Shown one piece after another: positions 27,740-39,027 of a stretch of DNA of 64,000 nucleotides. Each line of letters opens with the position of its first letter. The first letter of the stretch is position 1. This stretch comes from Dallia pectoralis (lineage: Eukaryota > Chordata > Actinopteri > Esociformes > Umbridae), in assembly GCA_029465975.1 (NCBI GenBank), contig CM055737.1, forward strand, positions 21,787,502 through 21,851,501, written 5' to 3'. A model generated the notes under the pieces. The model did not search any database. It was not told the origin of the DNA and saw nothing but the letters and a program-made list of their open reading frames with translations. Position numbers and translations under genes: made by a program.

Positions 27740-30545
27740 CTGTCTCATGTTTTGCTATATGTCTGCCCCAAACATCTAACCATTATGTGCTATATGTCTG
27801 CCCCAAACATCTAACCATTATGTGCTATATGTCTGCCCCAAACATCTCACCATTATGTGCTATATGTCTGCCCCAAACATCTCACCATTATGTGCTATAT
27901 GTCTGCCCAAACATCTCACCATTATGTGCTATATGTCTGCCCCAAACATCTCACCATTATGTGCTATATGTCTGCTCAAACATCTCACCATTATGTGCTA
28001 TGTCTGCCCCCAAACATCTAACCATTATATGCTATATGTCTTCCCAAACATCTAGCCATTATGTGTTATATGTCTGCCCCAAACATCTAACCATTATGTG
28101 CCATATGTCTGCCCCAAACATCTCACCATTATGTGCTATATGTCTGCCCCAAACATCTAACCATTATGTGCTATATGTCTGTCCAAACATCTCACCATTA
28201 TGTGCTATATGTCTGCCCCAAACATCTAACCATTATGTGCTATATGTCTGTCCAAACATCCACCATTATGTGCTATATGTCTTGCCCAAACATCTAACCA
28301 TTATGTGCTATATGTCTGTCCAAACATCTCACCATTATGTGCTATATGTCTGCCCCAAACATCTAACCATTATGTGCTATATGTCTGCCCAAACATCCAC
28401 CATTATGTGCTATATGTCTGCCCAAACATCTAACCATTATGTGCTATATGTCTGCCCAAACATCTAACCATTATATGCTATATGTCTGCCCAAACATCTA
28501 ACCATTATGTGCTATATGTCTGCCAAACATCCACCATTATGTGCTATATGTCTGCCCCAAACATCTAACCATTATGTGCTATATGTCTGTCCAAACATCT
28601 AACCATTATGTGCTATATGTCTGTCAAACATCTAACCATTATGTGCTATATGTCTGTCCAAACATCTCACCATTATGTGCTATATGTCTGCCCCAAACAT
28701 CTAACCATTATGTGTTATATGTCTGCCCTAAACATCTCACCATTATGTGCTATATGTCTGCCCCAAACATCTAACCATTATATGCTATATGTCTGCCTAA
28801 ACATCCCACCATTATGTGCTATATGTCTGCCCAAAACATCTAACCATTATGTGCTATATGTCTGCCCAAACATCTCACCATTATGTGCTATATGTCTGCC
28901 CCAAACATCTAACCATTATATGCTATATGTCTTCCCAAACATCTAACCATTATGTGTTATATGTCTGCCCCAAACAGCTAAGCATTATGTGCTATATGTC
29001 TGCCCCAAACATCTAACCATTATGTGCTATATGTCTGCCCTAAACATCTAACCATTATGTGCTATATGTCTGCCCAAAACATCTAACCATTATGTGCTAT
29101 ATGTCTGCCCAAACATCTAACCATTATGTGCTCTATGTCTGCCCCAAACATCTAACCATTATATGCTATATGTCTGCCCCAAACATCTAACCATTATGTG
29201 CTATATGTCTGCCCCAAACATCTAACCATTATTATATGCTATATGTCTGCCCCAAACATCTAACCATTATGTGCTATATGTCTGCCCAAACATCTAACCA
29301 TTATGTGCTATATGTCTGCCCAAACATCTAACCATTATGTGCTCTATGTCTGCCCAAACATCTAAAACATCTAACCATTATTATGCTATATGTCTGCCCC
29401 AAACATCTAACCATTATGTGCTATATGTCTGCCCATTATGTGCAAACATCTAACCATTATGTGCTATATGTCTGCCCCAAACATCTAACCATTATGTGTT
29501 ATATGTCTGCCCCAAACATCTAACCATTATGTGCTATATGTCTGCCCCAAACATCTAACCATTATGTGCTATATGTCTGCCCAAACATCTAACCATTATG
29601 TGCTATATGTCTGCCCAAACATCTCACCATTATGTGCTATATGTCTGCCCCAAACATCTAACCATTATGTGCTATATGTCTGCCCCAAACATCTAACCAT
29701 TATGTGCTATATGTCTGCCCCAAACATCTAACCATTATGTGCTATATGTCTGCCCCAAACATCTCACCATTATGTGCTATATGTCTGCCCAAACATCTAA
29801 CCATTATGTGCTATATGTCTGCCCTAAACATCCCACCATTATGTGCTATATGTCTGCCCCAAACATCTCACCATTATGTGCTATATGTCTGCCCTAAACA
29901 TCCCACCATTATGTGCTATATGTCTGCCCCAAACATCTAACCATTATGTGCTATATGTCTGCCCCAAACATCTAACCATTATGTGCTATATGTCTGCCCC
30001 AAACATCTAACCATTATGTGCTATATGTCTGCCCAAACATCTCACCATTATGTGCTATATGTCTGCCCCAAACATCTAACCATTATATGCTATATGTCTG
30101 CCCAAACATCTAACCATTATGTGTTATATGTCTGCCCCAAACATCTAACCATTATGTGCTATATGTCTGCCCCAAACATCTAACCATTATGTGCTATATG
30201 TCTGCCCCAAACATCTAACCATTATGTGCTATATGTCTGCCCAAACATCTAACCATTATGTGCTATATGTCTGCCCAAACATCTCACCATTATGTGCTAT
30301 ATGTCTGCCCCAAACATCTAACCATTATGTGCTATATGTCTGCCCCAAACATCTAACCATTATGTGCTATATGTCTGGCCAAACATCTAACCATTATATG
30401 CTATATGTCTGCCCAAACATCTAACCATTATGTGCTATATGTCTGCCACAAAAATCTAACCATTATGTGCTATATGTCTGCCCCAAACATCTAACCATTA
30501 TGTGCTATATGTCTGCCCCAAACATCTAACCATTATGTGCTACAC
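27740..30545. repeat. minisatellite, 35-bp unit, about 80 copies (2.8 kb)
   Basis: The unit contains CATCTAACCATTATGTGCTA followed by TATGTCTGCCCCAAA, with alternation of 34- and 35-bp forms and TAAC/TCAC variants. Open frames such as CPKHLTIMCYMSA are by-products. Variant order repeats at a longer distance (see findings). Confidence 0.97.
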
Positions 30546-30768
30546 ATCTTGACATGTTTTTACAAATACAAGCAAAGGGAGGAGCCTGAAACTACACATA
30601 AACAATAACATAACAGATGCTCATGTGAATACAAATCTAAACACATTTTTGCATAAATGTAAATTAGTTCTGACTGGTGTATATCTTATTTTGTGTGTTC
30701 TGTTTATCGTATTCCCTCTGTGTTTTTAGAACGTTCTCGGTCTACCACCGTACTTGTAAATGATTTAC

Positions 30769-30942
30769 CCTGATGACTTCCAAATGTTGGTTCCTTGTCT
30801 TGACGCTGAGGGCTCTAGGTGTGCTGAGAGGTTGTGGACTGTCAGAAACCCTGAGGACATTCTGAAATTCCTTTAGCTTTGTGTTGTCTACTGTTTGTGC
30901 CAACGATCTTCCATCGGGACTTGTGCTGTCAGAACCGGTGCC
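30769..30942 (-). CDS. candidate coding exon, 174 bp, possibly sipa1l
   Basis: The acceptor CTGAGCACAG ends at 30943 and the donor GTAAATC begins at 30768. The 58-codon frame is open from splice site to splice site: GTGSDSTSPDGRSLAQTVDN, then TKLKEFQNVLRVSDSPQPLS, then TPRALSVKTRNQHLEVIR. Composition (Ser/Pro/Thr-rich, charged) resembles SIPA1L linkers, and strand and phase fit the exon at 23581-23698. I cannot match it to a named protein from memory. Confidence 0.45.
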
Positions 30943-31139
30943 CTGTGCTCAGGAAACAAGCTAGTGTGCTATTGTGATAGATCTGTCATGAGAAAGGGAT
31001 GGAATGGTTCTACGGGCCATCTGATGAATAACTTATATGGCACATGACTAAACAACCCCCCGCCCCATGCTCTGTCTTTTAAAGTCACAATTTTTTTGTA
31101 CATTTCAATTTATCATAACATCATTTGTCAATATGGTTT

Positions 31140-31432
31140 TTTTCCTAAGTGTGACACTCAATGTTCTTTTCCTTACTTAAACTTCCAGATTCTAAGTGTG
31201 AGCTTCAATGTTCTTTTCCTTACTAAAACTTCCACATTCTAAGTGTGAGATTCAATGTTCTTTTCCCTTACTGAAACTTCCACATTCTAAGTGTGAGATT
31301 CAATGTTCTTTTGCCTTACTGAAACTTCCCACATTCTAAGTGTGAGAGTCAATGTTCTTTTGCCTTACTGAAACTTCCCACATTCTAAGTGTGAGACTCA
31401 ATGTTCTTTTCCCTCACTGAAACATTCCCTCA
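31140..31432. repeat. minisatellite, about 48-bp unit, 6 copies
   Basis: The unit contains TCTAAGTGTGAGATTCAATG and then TTCTTTTCCCTTACTGAAACTTCCACAT. The first and last copies are more divergent. Confidence 0.9.
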
Positions 31433-33425
31433 CTCCCAATGTGCCAATCAATAAAGGAACTTTATTTCATAAATGTCGTTTTAACATCACCAGATGTCAC
31501 AAAGTCAAATTAAAACGTAATGAAATCCTCTAAGAGCAAGCAATATAATGTAGAAACACGCTGGCTGTAGAAAAAAAACTACCATGAAAGGTAAAAATAA
31601 ACGTAGAGCAGATTCAAGCTCTGAGGCGAGGTTTCTTCTGTTCTGGCTTCACTGGGTGTCCCCACAGAGACTAATTAGATTATACTTACCACATCAAGCC
31701 ACCTCCAAAGTGTTAACTTAAAAGCTGCCCTATATTGCACTCAAACCCTCCTCTCTCTGCATGAAGGAAGTCATTATATAGTCAGCACTCACAACCACGT
31801 TCTTGTATGCACACCAGGCAGTGCATATAATTGTGTCAACTATGGGTACATTTTGTGTATTCTCTCTCTTCATGTTGTTTATCACTAGCAACTATAGCAA
31901 CAACAGAACTGAGATCTATGGCAGCCAAAGAACATGTTGGATTTAGAGTTTCGAATGTTACAGATATTAATAGCAGATTTTTTAGGAGTGAGCTTTTACA
32001 TACGTTGGTACTAACTAGTCTAATGTTGGATATGTAGTTTACCAGTTTGCACAAAGCATACAAATTTGTGCGAATATATACTGCTCACCGGCAAGTGTGA
32101 GACACAAAATTGTACAAGGTTGCTCTTTCACCAGACAATTCATTTTAATTGTTAATAACAAAATTATTTTTTATCACATGTGTCGTGTGTGGAATATGAG
32201 CCTGTGATATCAACTTTTCTTTCAATAAAACAGTGATCATGTCGTTAACTAAATAATTAAAGCATAATTAAAAATGTATTATTTTTCTGGTAAGTTATAT
32301 ACAACACGGAATCCAAGATTGTTTCTGCGGAGAACGGTTGAATTATTCATTTGTTGACAGAAGTGAAACACATACTGATGAAGGTGACCACGGAGACGCG
32401 ACACGGAATAACTGTTTGCTTTTAATTTCTGGTTGCATCACGCCATCAAAACCGTTTTGTGTAGTACCTCTTTTGGCCCTCGTCCACAAAGTAAATTATG
32501 CACCGATCATTCGAGCCATCTACCAATCAACGACACCATCTATTGCGGACCAACTGCTGCCAAAAAGAAGCAATGTGTTGTTCCGTCAACAGTATGGTGT
32601 CCATATTTTATATTATAACTAGATCCCAAGAAAGATTGAGCTAGACAATAAGAAATTATGCACTCGAGAATTCCAAACGCGTCCTTCCACAGTTGGTGGC
32701 TAAACCACCGGGTGTATAAACAGCAAACGCTAACGAGAAAGAGGCAAATTGCCTCCGCTTGAAAAGTTGCAAATGCAAGTTAAAAGCAATATTTGTGTAA
32801 ACAATGCAATTATGCCTTTCCATTTTCATTGTGTACATTATTGTTGTGGAAATGACGCCTCGCCGTGCCGAAGTCTCTGCGGAGTGGTAAGACAGAGGCC
32901 CGGTTCTCTTTGCACAGTAGTCATTTATTATGCTTGCCAGCAGAGTGTCACACCAGCAAAACACCAAGGACAACGCTGAGTCACAGCTCAGAAACCAGCA
33001 GTGTTTTGTGAGACAGGTTAACGTGAGATCCGGCGCAGTAGTCTCTTGTCAACAACCCTTCAGAGCATGTTTATCTGGTCAAAAACAGTCCAGGTCTGTG
33101 TCTCTTATCAGGTTGGCTCTCCACCTCAGGCCAACCCCAGAGTGAGTTGTCCTCGTGCATTCCAGAAGAACAAAGGACTCTAACCATCTGCCTGTCTTGT
33201 CTGGTTCCTTGTGTTAATGAGCATCCAGTCATTCACATTCCAGTTTTTACCTCTACTCAGTCAAATGGTTTACAACAATATCAGCACCACATGGTTTTCA
33301 CTTCACAAGCACACTATTCTCCCATTCACCCCTAAGATATATATATTTATCTAGATATATATATTTATTCACTTGGGAAGAAAAATTGAGAAGGGTAATA
33401 TGCGTAACATTTTCCTCCCTACATT
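31433..33425. other. no gene recognised
   Basis: About 2 kb of intergenic or intronic sequence. Short frames at 31831-32037 and 32338-32622 have no known domain. A TATATATAT-rich tract lies near 33,340-33,366. Confidence 0.3.
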
Positions 33426-33544
33426 GCTTCTGTTACGGTTCTGGTGAGTTTTATTCCACACAGGTGTTTTATGGGTAGCACTTCCTGTGTATTGTTTTGA
33501 TTAGAAGCACAGCTGTTTCGGTTTAGCTAAGCACCGGGCATAGG

Positions 33545-33934
33545 TGTCACGATTGGTGTGGTGGCGTTGCTACACGGACATATTTCGGTGATGCACTTCC
33601 TTGTTTCACTTCCTTGTTTACGTTTGTCTCACGGCTGTTTGTAATTGTAATCATGAGGGATATAAAGGGGTCGCTAGCAAGTCACTCCTTGCTTAGCATT
33701 GTTATATGTCACGTTGGCATTATCGGTGAGTGTGTTAGGTATCACCATTATAGTTGTTGTTTGTCAATGTTTGTTTAAAGTCGCTATATGCGCAGTTTCA
33801 TTTACATTCAACCGAGTTCGTGTTTTTCGCCGTTTACGGTTTTGTTTTACTTTGGTCAGTTTAATAAACCTGTCTTTAACGGATTACGACTCTGCAAAAT
33901 GGCTTTCACCACATTACGCCGGTCAATACATGAC
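33545..33934 (+). repeat. 5' LTR of copy B
   Basis: Contains TATAAAGGGG at about 33661 as a likely promoter box and TTTAATAAACCTG at about 33861 as the polyadenylation signal. The CAAAATGGCTTTC start of the leader frame lies after that. Confidence 0.9.
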
Positions 33935-34183
33935 AGAATGCTAAGCCACCCAAGAAGCCCGCAGAGCCGGACGGTGAGTGGATTCCTCGGAGGGGCAAGC
34001 TATAGCGCTCCGAGGTATGAAGCTCACCGTCAACCCACGGAGCAGCAGGAGCAGCGCTACACCTGGCAGGGTGATTGGGGTCCGACTCCCTCTCCTCGGA
34101 TGATGAGGAGGCGGTCTACGAGCGAGTGGAGGAGGACTCCCTGGAGGACGCCCTGCTATGGGATCCCGTCCTCAGTCGACTAG
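33899..34183 (+). CDS. LTR-initiated leader ORF of copy B
   Basis: Starts MAFTTLRRSIHDRM in the 5' LTR, crosses the boundary at 33935 and reads SRTVSGFLGGASYSAP and then EAHRQPTEQ. The corresponding segment of copy C reads TVSGFLGGASYSAP and EAHRRTTEQ. The LTR-encoded part differs between copies while the SGFLGGASYSAP core is constant. No known domain. The ATG has A at -3 and G at +4. Confidence 0.45.
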   Translation: MAFTTLRRSIHDRMLSHPRSPQSRTVSGFLGGASYSAPRYEAHRQPTEQQEQRYTWQGDWGPTPSPRMMRRRSTSEWRRTPWRTPCYGIPSSVD

Positions 34184-34431
34184 TCCCCGCAACATCGGAC
34201 GTCGGCTGGGGCGGGCAGAAGACACCGCCCACTGTTCGGGGCTGCAGCCAGGGCCAGCAAGAGCCCTGGAGCTACAGCCACTACCCCCGCCGTGGGAAGA
34301 CCCTTTCCGACCACCTACCTCCGGGACAGAGAAATCCCCGGAGGGTTTGCATAAGCAGCCCCCGGCTGTCATTAGGCGTGGTGGAAGGCATGGCTGGACT
34401 TTCAAGATCTGACGCCAGAGATCGCCTCCGC

Positions 34432-35990
34432 CACGCCTGCGCCCGAGATGGCTTCAGCTACGCCTGTGCCCGAGATGGCCTCAGCTACGCCTGCGCCCGA
34501 GATGGCCTCAGCTACGCCTGCGCCCGAGATGGCCTCAGCTACGCCTGCGCCCGAGATGGCCTCAGCTACGCCTGTGCCCGAGATGGCCTCAGCTACGCCT
34601 GTGCCCGAGATGGCCTCAGCTACGCCTGCGCCCGAGATGGCCTCCGCTACGCCTGCGCCCGAGATGGCTGTTGCCGTGGTCACGCCAGCGCTCAAGATGG
34701 CTGCCGTCGTCCCGCCAGCGCCCAAGATGGCTGCCGCCGTCTCGCCAGCGTCCACGATGGCTCCCGCCGTCACGCCAGCGCCCACGATGGCTGTTGCCGT
34801 CACGCCAGCGCCCACGATGGCTGTTGCCGTCACGCCAGCGCCCAAGATGGCTGTTGCCGTCACGCCAGCGCCCAAGATGGCTGTTGCCGTCACGCCAGCG
34901 TCCAGGATGGCTGTTGCCGTCACGCCAGCGCCCAAGATGGCTGTTGTCGTCACGCCAGCGCCCAAGATGGCTGTTGCCGTCACGCCAGCGCCCAAGATGG
35001 CTGTTGCCGTCGTCACGCCAGCGCCCAAGATGGCTGTCGCCGTCACGCCAGCGTCCACGATGGTCCCCGCCGTCACGCCAGCGCCCAAGATGGCTGTTGC
35101 CGTCACGCCAGCGCCCAAGATGGCTGCTGCCGTCACGCCAGCGCTCAAGATGGCTGCCGCCGCCACGCCAGCGCCAAGATGGCTGCCGCCGTCACGCCAG
35201 CGTCCACGATGGCCCCGCCGTCACGCCAGCGCCCAAGATGGCTGTTGTCGTCACGCCAGCGCTCAAGATGGCTGCCGTCGCCACGCCAGCGCCCAAGATG
35301 GCTGCCGCCGTCACGCCAGCGTCCACGATGGTCCCCGCCGTCACGCCAGCGCCCAAGATGGCTGTTGTCGTCACGCCAGCGCCCACAATGGCTGCCGCAT
35401 CGTCGCCCACAATGGCTGCCGCCTGGCCCACGCCCACAGTGGCTGCCGCATCGCCGCCCACAGTGGCTGCCGCATCGCCGCCCACAATGGCGGCCGCACG
35501 CCGCCCACGAGGGCCGCGCCACGACGACGCTCACGATGGCCGCCGCCACGACGACTCACGATGGCCGCCGCCACGACGACGCTCACAATGGCCGCCGCCA
35601 CGACGACGCTCACGATGGCCGCCGCCACGACACGATGGCCGCGACTAGGCTCACGATGGCCGCCGCCACGACTAGGCTCACGATGGCCGCCGCCACGACT
35701 AGGCTCACGATGGCCGCCGCCACGACTACGCTCACGATGGCCGCCGCCACGACTACGCTCACGATGGCCGCCGCCACGACTACGCTCACGATGGCCGCCG
35801 CCACGACTACGCTCACGATGGCCGCCGCCACGACTACGCTCACGATGGCCGCCGCCACGTCGCCCACGATGGCCGCCGCCACGTCGCCCACGATGGCCTC
35901 CGCCACGTCGCCCACGATGGCCGCCGCCACTACGCACTCTCAGCCGCACAAGATGGCGGCCTCTCAGCCGCACTAGATGGCGGCCTCCCA
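34432..35990 (+). repeat. ATGGC tandem arrays of copy B
   Basis: Three successive unit types, all with lengths divisible by three. A 27-bp unit has GAGATGGCCTCAGCTACGCC (MASATPAPE). A 30-bp unit has AAGATGGCTGTTGCCGTCAC (MAVAVTPAPK). From about 35,400 there are shorter GCCCACAATGGCTGCCGCAT and ACGATGGCCGCCGCCACGAC units. About 25 consecutive units stay in one frame from 34448 before the first shift. The array ends with ACAAGATGGCGGCCTCTCAG. Units repeatedly show the AAGATGGC(T/G)GC form. Confidence 0.93.
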
Positions 35991-36235
35991 GCCCACCGAG
36001 GCCTATTCAGGGCTGGACCTGCGGTCCTGGACTGACCCTTTTGGGTTTGACTGTGGGTTCTCTCCCTGTTGCTCCCTTGTTTTGTTTTTTGTTTCCGTCG
36101 GCTATCTGGGGAGCTAGCCTTTTAGTGGGGGATACTGTCACGATTGGTGTGGTGGCGTTGCTACACGGACATATTTCGGTGATGCACTTCCTTGTTTCAC
36201 TTCCTTGTTTACGTTTGTCTCACGGCTGTTTGTAA
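34448..36235 (+). CDS. repeat-encoded ORF of copy B (questionable)
   Basis: A 595-codon frame of repeated MASATPAPE and MAVAVTPAPK units, changing after about 35,160 to arginine/proline-rich text when an indel moves the array into another frame. A second long frame (34075-35976, 633 codons) covers the same DNA. Because unit lengths are multiples of three, open frames arise without selection. Coding is possible but not shown. Confidence 0.2.
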   Translation: MASATPVPEMASATPAPEMASATPAPEMASATPAPEMASATPVPEMASATPVPEMASATPAPEMASATPAPEMAVAVVTPALKMAAVVPPAPKMAAAVSPASTMAPAVTPAPTMAVAVTPAPTMAVAVTPAPKMAVAVTPAPKMAVAVTPASRMAVAVTPAPKMAVVVTPAPKMAVAVTPAPKMAVAVVTPAPKMAVAVTPASTMVPAVTPAPKMAVAVTPAPKMAAAVTPALKMAAAATPAPRWLPPSRQRPRWPRRHASAQDGCCRHASAQDGCRRHASAQDGCRRHASVHDGPRRHASAQDGCCRHASAHNGCRIVAHNGCRLAHAHSGCRIAAHSGCRIAAHNGGRTPPTRAAPRRRSRWPPPRRLTMAAATTTLTMAAATTTLTMAAATTRWPRLGSRWPPPRLGSRWPPPRLGSRWPPPRLRSRWPPPRLRSRWPPPRLRSRWPPPRLRSRWPPPRLRSRWPPPRRPRWPPPRRPRWPPPRRPRWPPPLRTLSRTRWRPLSRTRWRPPSPPRPIQGWTCGPGLTLLGLTVGSLPVAPLFCFLFPSAIWGASLLVGDTVTIGVVALLHGHISVMHFLVSLPCLRLSHGCL

Positions 36236-36525
36236 TTGTAATCATGAGGGATATAAAGGGGTCGCTAGCAAGTCACTCCTTGCTTAGCATTGTTATATGT
36301 CACGTTGGCATTATCGGTGAGTGTGTTAGGTATCACCATTATAGTTGTTGTTTGTCAATGTTTGTTTAAAGTCGCTATATGCGCAGTTTCATTTACATTC
36401 AACCGAGTTCGTGTTTTTCGCCGTTTACGGTTTGTTTTACTTTGGTCAGTTTAATAAACCTGTCTTTAACGGATTACGACTCTGCAAAATGGCTTTCACC
36501 ACATTACGCCGGTCAATACATGACA
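36136..36525 (+). repeat. 3' LTR of copy B
   Basis: Direct repeat of 33545-33934 with only a few single-base differences, for example one T fewer in the GGTTTTGTTTT run. Followed by the ATAGG target duplication. Confidence 0.92.
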
Positions 36526-36798
36526 ATAGGTTGGGTAATTAGTGGGTTATTTAAGTTCCCTGTTTAGTGTCACGAGTGCTTGGTATTATTTCAATGATAA
36601 GTGTCGATTTGGTGAGTGCTGTTTTGTCTAAGCTGTTTTTGATGTTTGTTATGTCGCTGTCTATACGCAGTTTTAGTTCAATTACAGTTTTATGTTTTGT
36701 GTAGCCGTTCGTTGTTGTCGTGTTTTATTTGTTATTTAAACTCTCTGCATATTGGCTTCCTATGCACACGACAGCCCTTGGATTAACGTGACAGCTTC

Positions 36799-37637
36799 AT
36801 GTAATAATAGATGACGTATAGTTGTATGTTTTATTTAACAGATATTTTCTTAGAAGTCAACTGAGAAGCATTTCTTTTTTACAGGAAATCTCCACAGTAA
36901 CAAAGACAACAAGGTTTGCTTAATGCACTGTACATAAATTAAATACAACGTGCATTAATGTATGAACATTTCTGTGAAATTATCACAGCAATGTAAACCT
37001 TGTTGCTGCCACCTGGAAGGCAATAGCTTTTCCCCTCAAGGAGATCCCCGCATCAAATCGCCCCTAGTTGTACTATAAGCTCAAGATGTAGAGTGTATTG
37101 TTTCATATGATTGTGGTGTGATTAAATGTGTGTTTTCTGAAGGTGCAATGTTGTCAAGCATCTCCATCTCCATCTATTCGCCCACCAATGAGCCCATGTG
37201 TTTTCTCCGAGAAGCCCGGACATAAAAGCTGTGAAGATGCACAGACAATGAAAGAAGTGAAATTACATTTGCTGGTTTCAATGCAGTACATGTTATGTAT
37301 CGTTTGTTACAGCTGGCTGTCAAATATCGCTTAAAGATCAGCAAGATACGAATGTGCTTTATATGGCGCCAATTGAATACATGTAAATGGGTGAATGTCT
37401 TTTAGACGATTGGGGAGGTTATTGAATATTGTTGTTGTGTGACTCTATGTCTGTGTAATCTGATGTCAAATATATTACTGTAAAATATCACTCATTCATG
37501 TTCATTAGCTCTGGTGGAGTGCCTGTTTTGATCTAAAGATAATTGCATGCGTAGAGTACATTACAAGTCAAAATAAAGAACCTGTTACGAGTTTAGACAC
37601 AATTACCTATGCAAATAAGTTTATAGTACCAATAACT
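36799..37637. other. no gene recognised
   Basis: Unassigned AT-rich sequence of about 0.8 kb. A 68-codon plus-strand frame at 37128-37334 lacks a known domain or splice frame. Confidence 0.35.
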
Positions 37638-38006
37638 TGTCACGACCGTAGGGTGTAGTGCGGGTGAACGACATTTGTAGAGCCATGTAATCTGTTTAAC
37701 GAACAGGTTTATTAAACACACGAAAGTAAAACAAACCGAAAAACGGCGAAAGCACTAAACTGTGGTCATGAAATGAAAAAGCTCATATAGTGACTTAAAC
37801 AAACACATTCCAATAACCGCAGTAGAACACACTCACCTCTAATATAGCGTGACCTGAAACAATGCTAAGCAAAGTGGTGACTTGATAGCAACCCTTATAG
37901 CCCAACTAATGACTAACAACTAACAGCTGAACAGAAACGTAAATAATGAGACCCGTGCACCACCAATAGTGTACCGTACTGCAACAAAACCTCACCACTC
38001 GTGACA
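37638..38006 (-). mobile_element. solo LTR of the same group, inverted
   Basis: Runs TGTCACGACCG to CCACTCGTGACA on the plus strand. The minus strand has TTTAATAAACCTG in the same position as the other LTRs, which sets the orientation. The flanks TAACT and TATCT differ at one base and may be a decayed target duplication. No interior is present. Confidence 0.75.
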
Positions 38007-38786
38007 TATCTCTTACTCTAATTTATCTGCACCGGTTGTGACTAACATTTCTGTGTGCAGTTTGACCAAAACGGTAAATACTCCCAAATTAAGCTCAGCC
38101 TTCATATTCACCTTGCACAGTATACTTTAACTAAATATTTCCTGTCCTATCAGTTTGCCCTTTTTCTTTTGGGTGTTTCTTATGCATTAGTAATGCTTTT
38201 CTTACTGCTAGATAACACAGTTTTTGTCATACGCTGTCACAAGCAGTTTCCATATTGTTGTAACTTTGCAATTATTTTAAGTATTGAGCTTTTTAGTGAG
38301 AAAAAACATCCCGCTGTGTTGACAGAAAACTAAGTGGCAGCTGTATGAAAGAAAACATATCACAACAAGTTCAAAAAGTCCAAGTGATTGAAAAAGTGAT
38401 CGAATAAATAAGACTCAGTTACTGAGCGAGCAGGTTAGGGCTGGGGTATTTTTAATCATTCTCATCAGATTCTTCTATCTAGAGCAAAGATGACATCAGG
38501 AAACATTTTACTGAGTTGTCTTGAAAAAAACACTTTTTTTGACTTATCCTATAAAGTTCCCAGAACTGTGTTCAAATTTGGTAATTTTATCTTGAACTTG
38601 CATGTCGATTCCAGAGGTGCCTGGAAAGTCGCCAGTTGTTGAGTAAGCCTGTGTTCCTGTACTTGACCCATGAGGAATCAGTCGAAAACAAATGTCATGA
38701 AATGTTATTCATGACTGGAGCAAGTTTAAAGTTTGCCTTGAAATATTAAAATTATGAATGGACAGCAGCAATTGCATTAAAACAGT
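38007..38786. other. no gene recognised
   Basis: Unassigned. A 92-codon plus-strand frame at 38055-38333 has a hydrophobic stretch (FALFLLGVSYALVMLFLLL) but no homology that I can name. Confidence 0.3.
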
Positions 38787-38965
38787 TGTCACGATTGGGT
38801 AGACGGACACAAGCGCAGAGCGAACGAAAGACATTTTTATTGAATGAAATTGCAACTATAACTGAAAAAACGACACTACACTAGACGAGACATAATGTAA
38901 CGTTGGTAAAACCACTCAAAGACCGACGACACACACACTGGGAGAGGAGGAACTTAAATAGGACA
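38787..38965 (-). mobile_element. LTR-type repeat end, truncated
   Basis: Begins TGTCACGATTGGG on the plus strand. The minus strand carries ATTCAATAAAAATG, a polyadenylation signal placed as in the LTRs above. The other end could not be found before the SINE-like segment at 39,028. Confidence 0.4.
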
Positions 38966-39027
38966 GTGATTATGAAGACAGGTGAGGGAAATAAAACATT
39001 GAAACAAGTGTCTGTGTGCCAAACGAG

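Larger units (their letters stand above)
33545..36525 (+). mobile_element. non-autonomous LTR retroelement, copy B (2.98 kb)
   Basis: LTRs are 33545-33934 and 36136-36525, starting TGTCACGATTGG and ending ATGACA, with target duplication ATAGG (33540-33544 and 36526-36530). The LTRs are nearly identical, so the insertion is young. The polypurine tract is AGTGGGGGATAC. The interior holds a leader ORF, about 1.5 kb of ATGGC tandem units and a short tail (GGGCTGGACCTGCGGTCCTG) shared with copy C and, in part, copy A. No gag-pol. Confidence 0.92.
33431..36793 (+). mobile_element. older solo LTR interrupted by copy B
   Basis: The left piece 33431-33544 starts TGTTACGGTTCTGG. The right piece 36531-36793 ends ATTAACGTGACA. 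Joined, they are about 377 bp, the size of the LTRs in this group. The outer flanks are GCTTC at 33426-33430 and GCTTC at 36794-36798, a perfect 5-bp target duplication. The interruption at 33545-36525 has its own duplication, ATAGG. The order of events is therefore visible: the outer element inserted, recombined to a solo LTR or had already lost its interior, then copy B inserted. Confidence 0.82.

Noticed and set aside
27787..30424. Several ORFs of 66-226 codons with MLYVCPKHLTIMCYMSA-like repeats
   Set aside because: They follow the 35-bp array and shift frame with every 34/35-bp change; there is no start or splice context.
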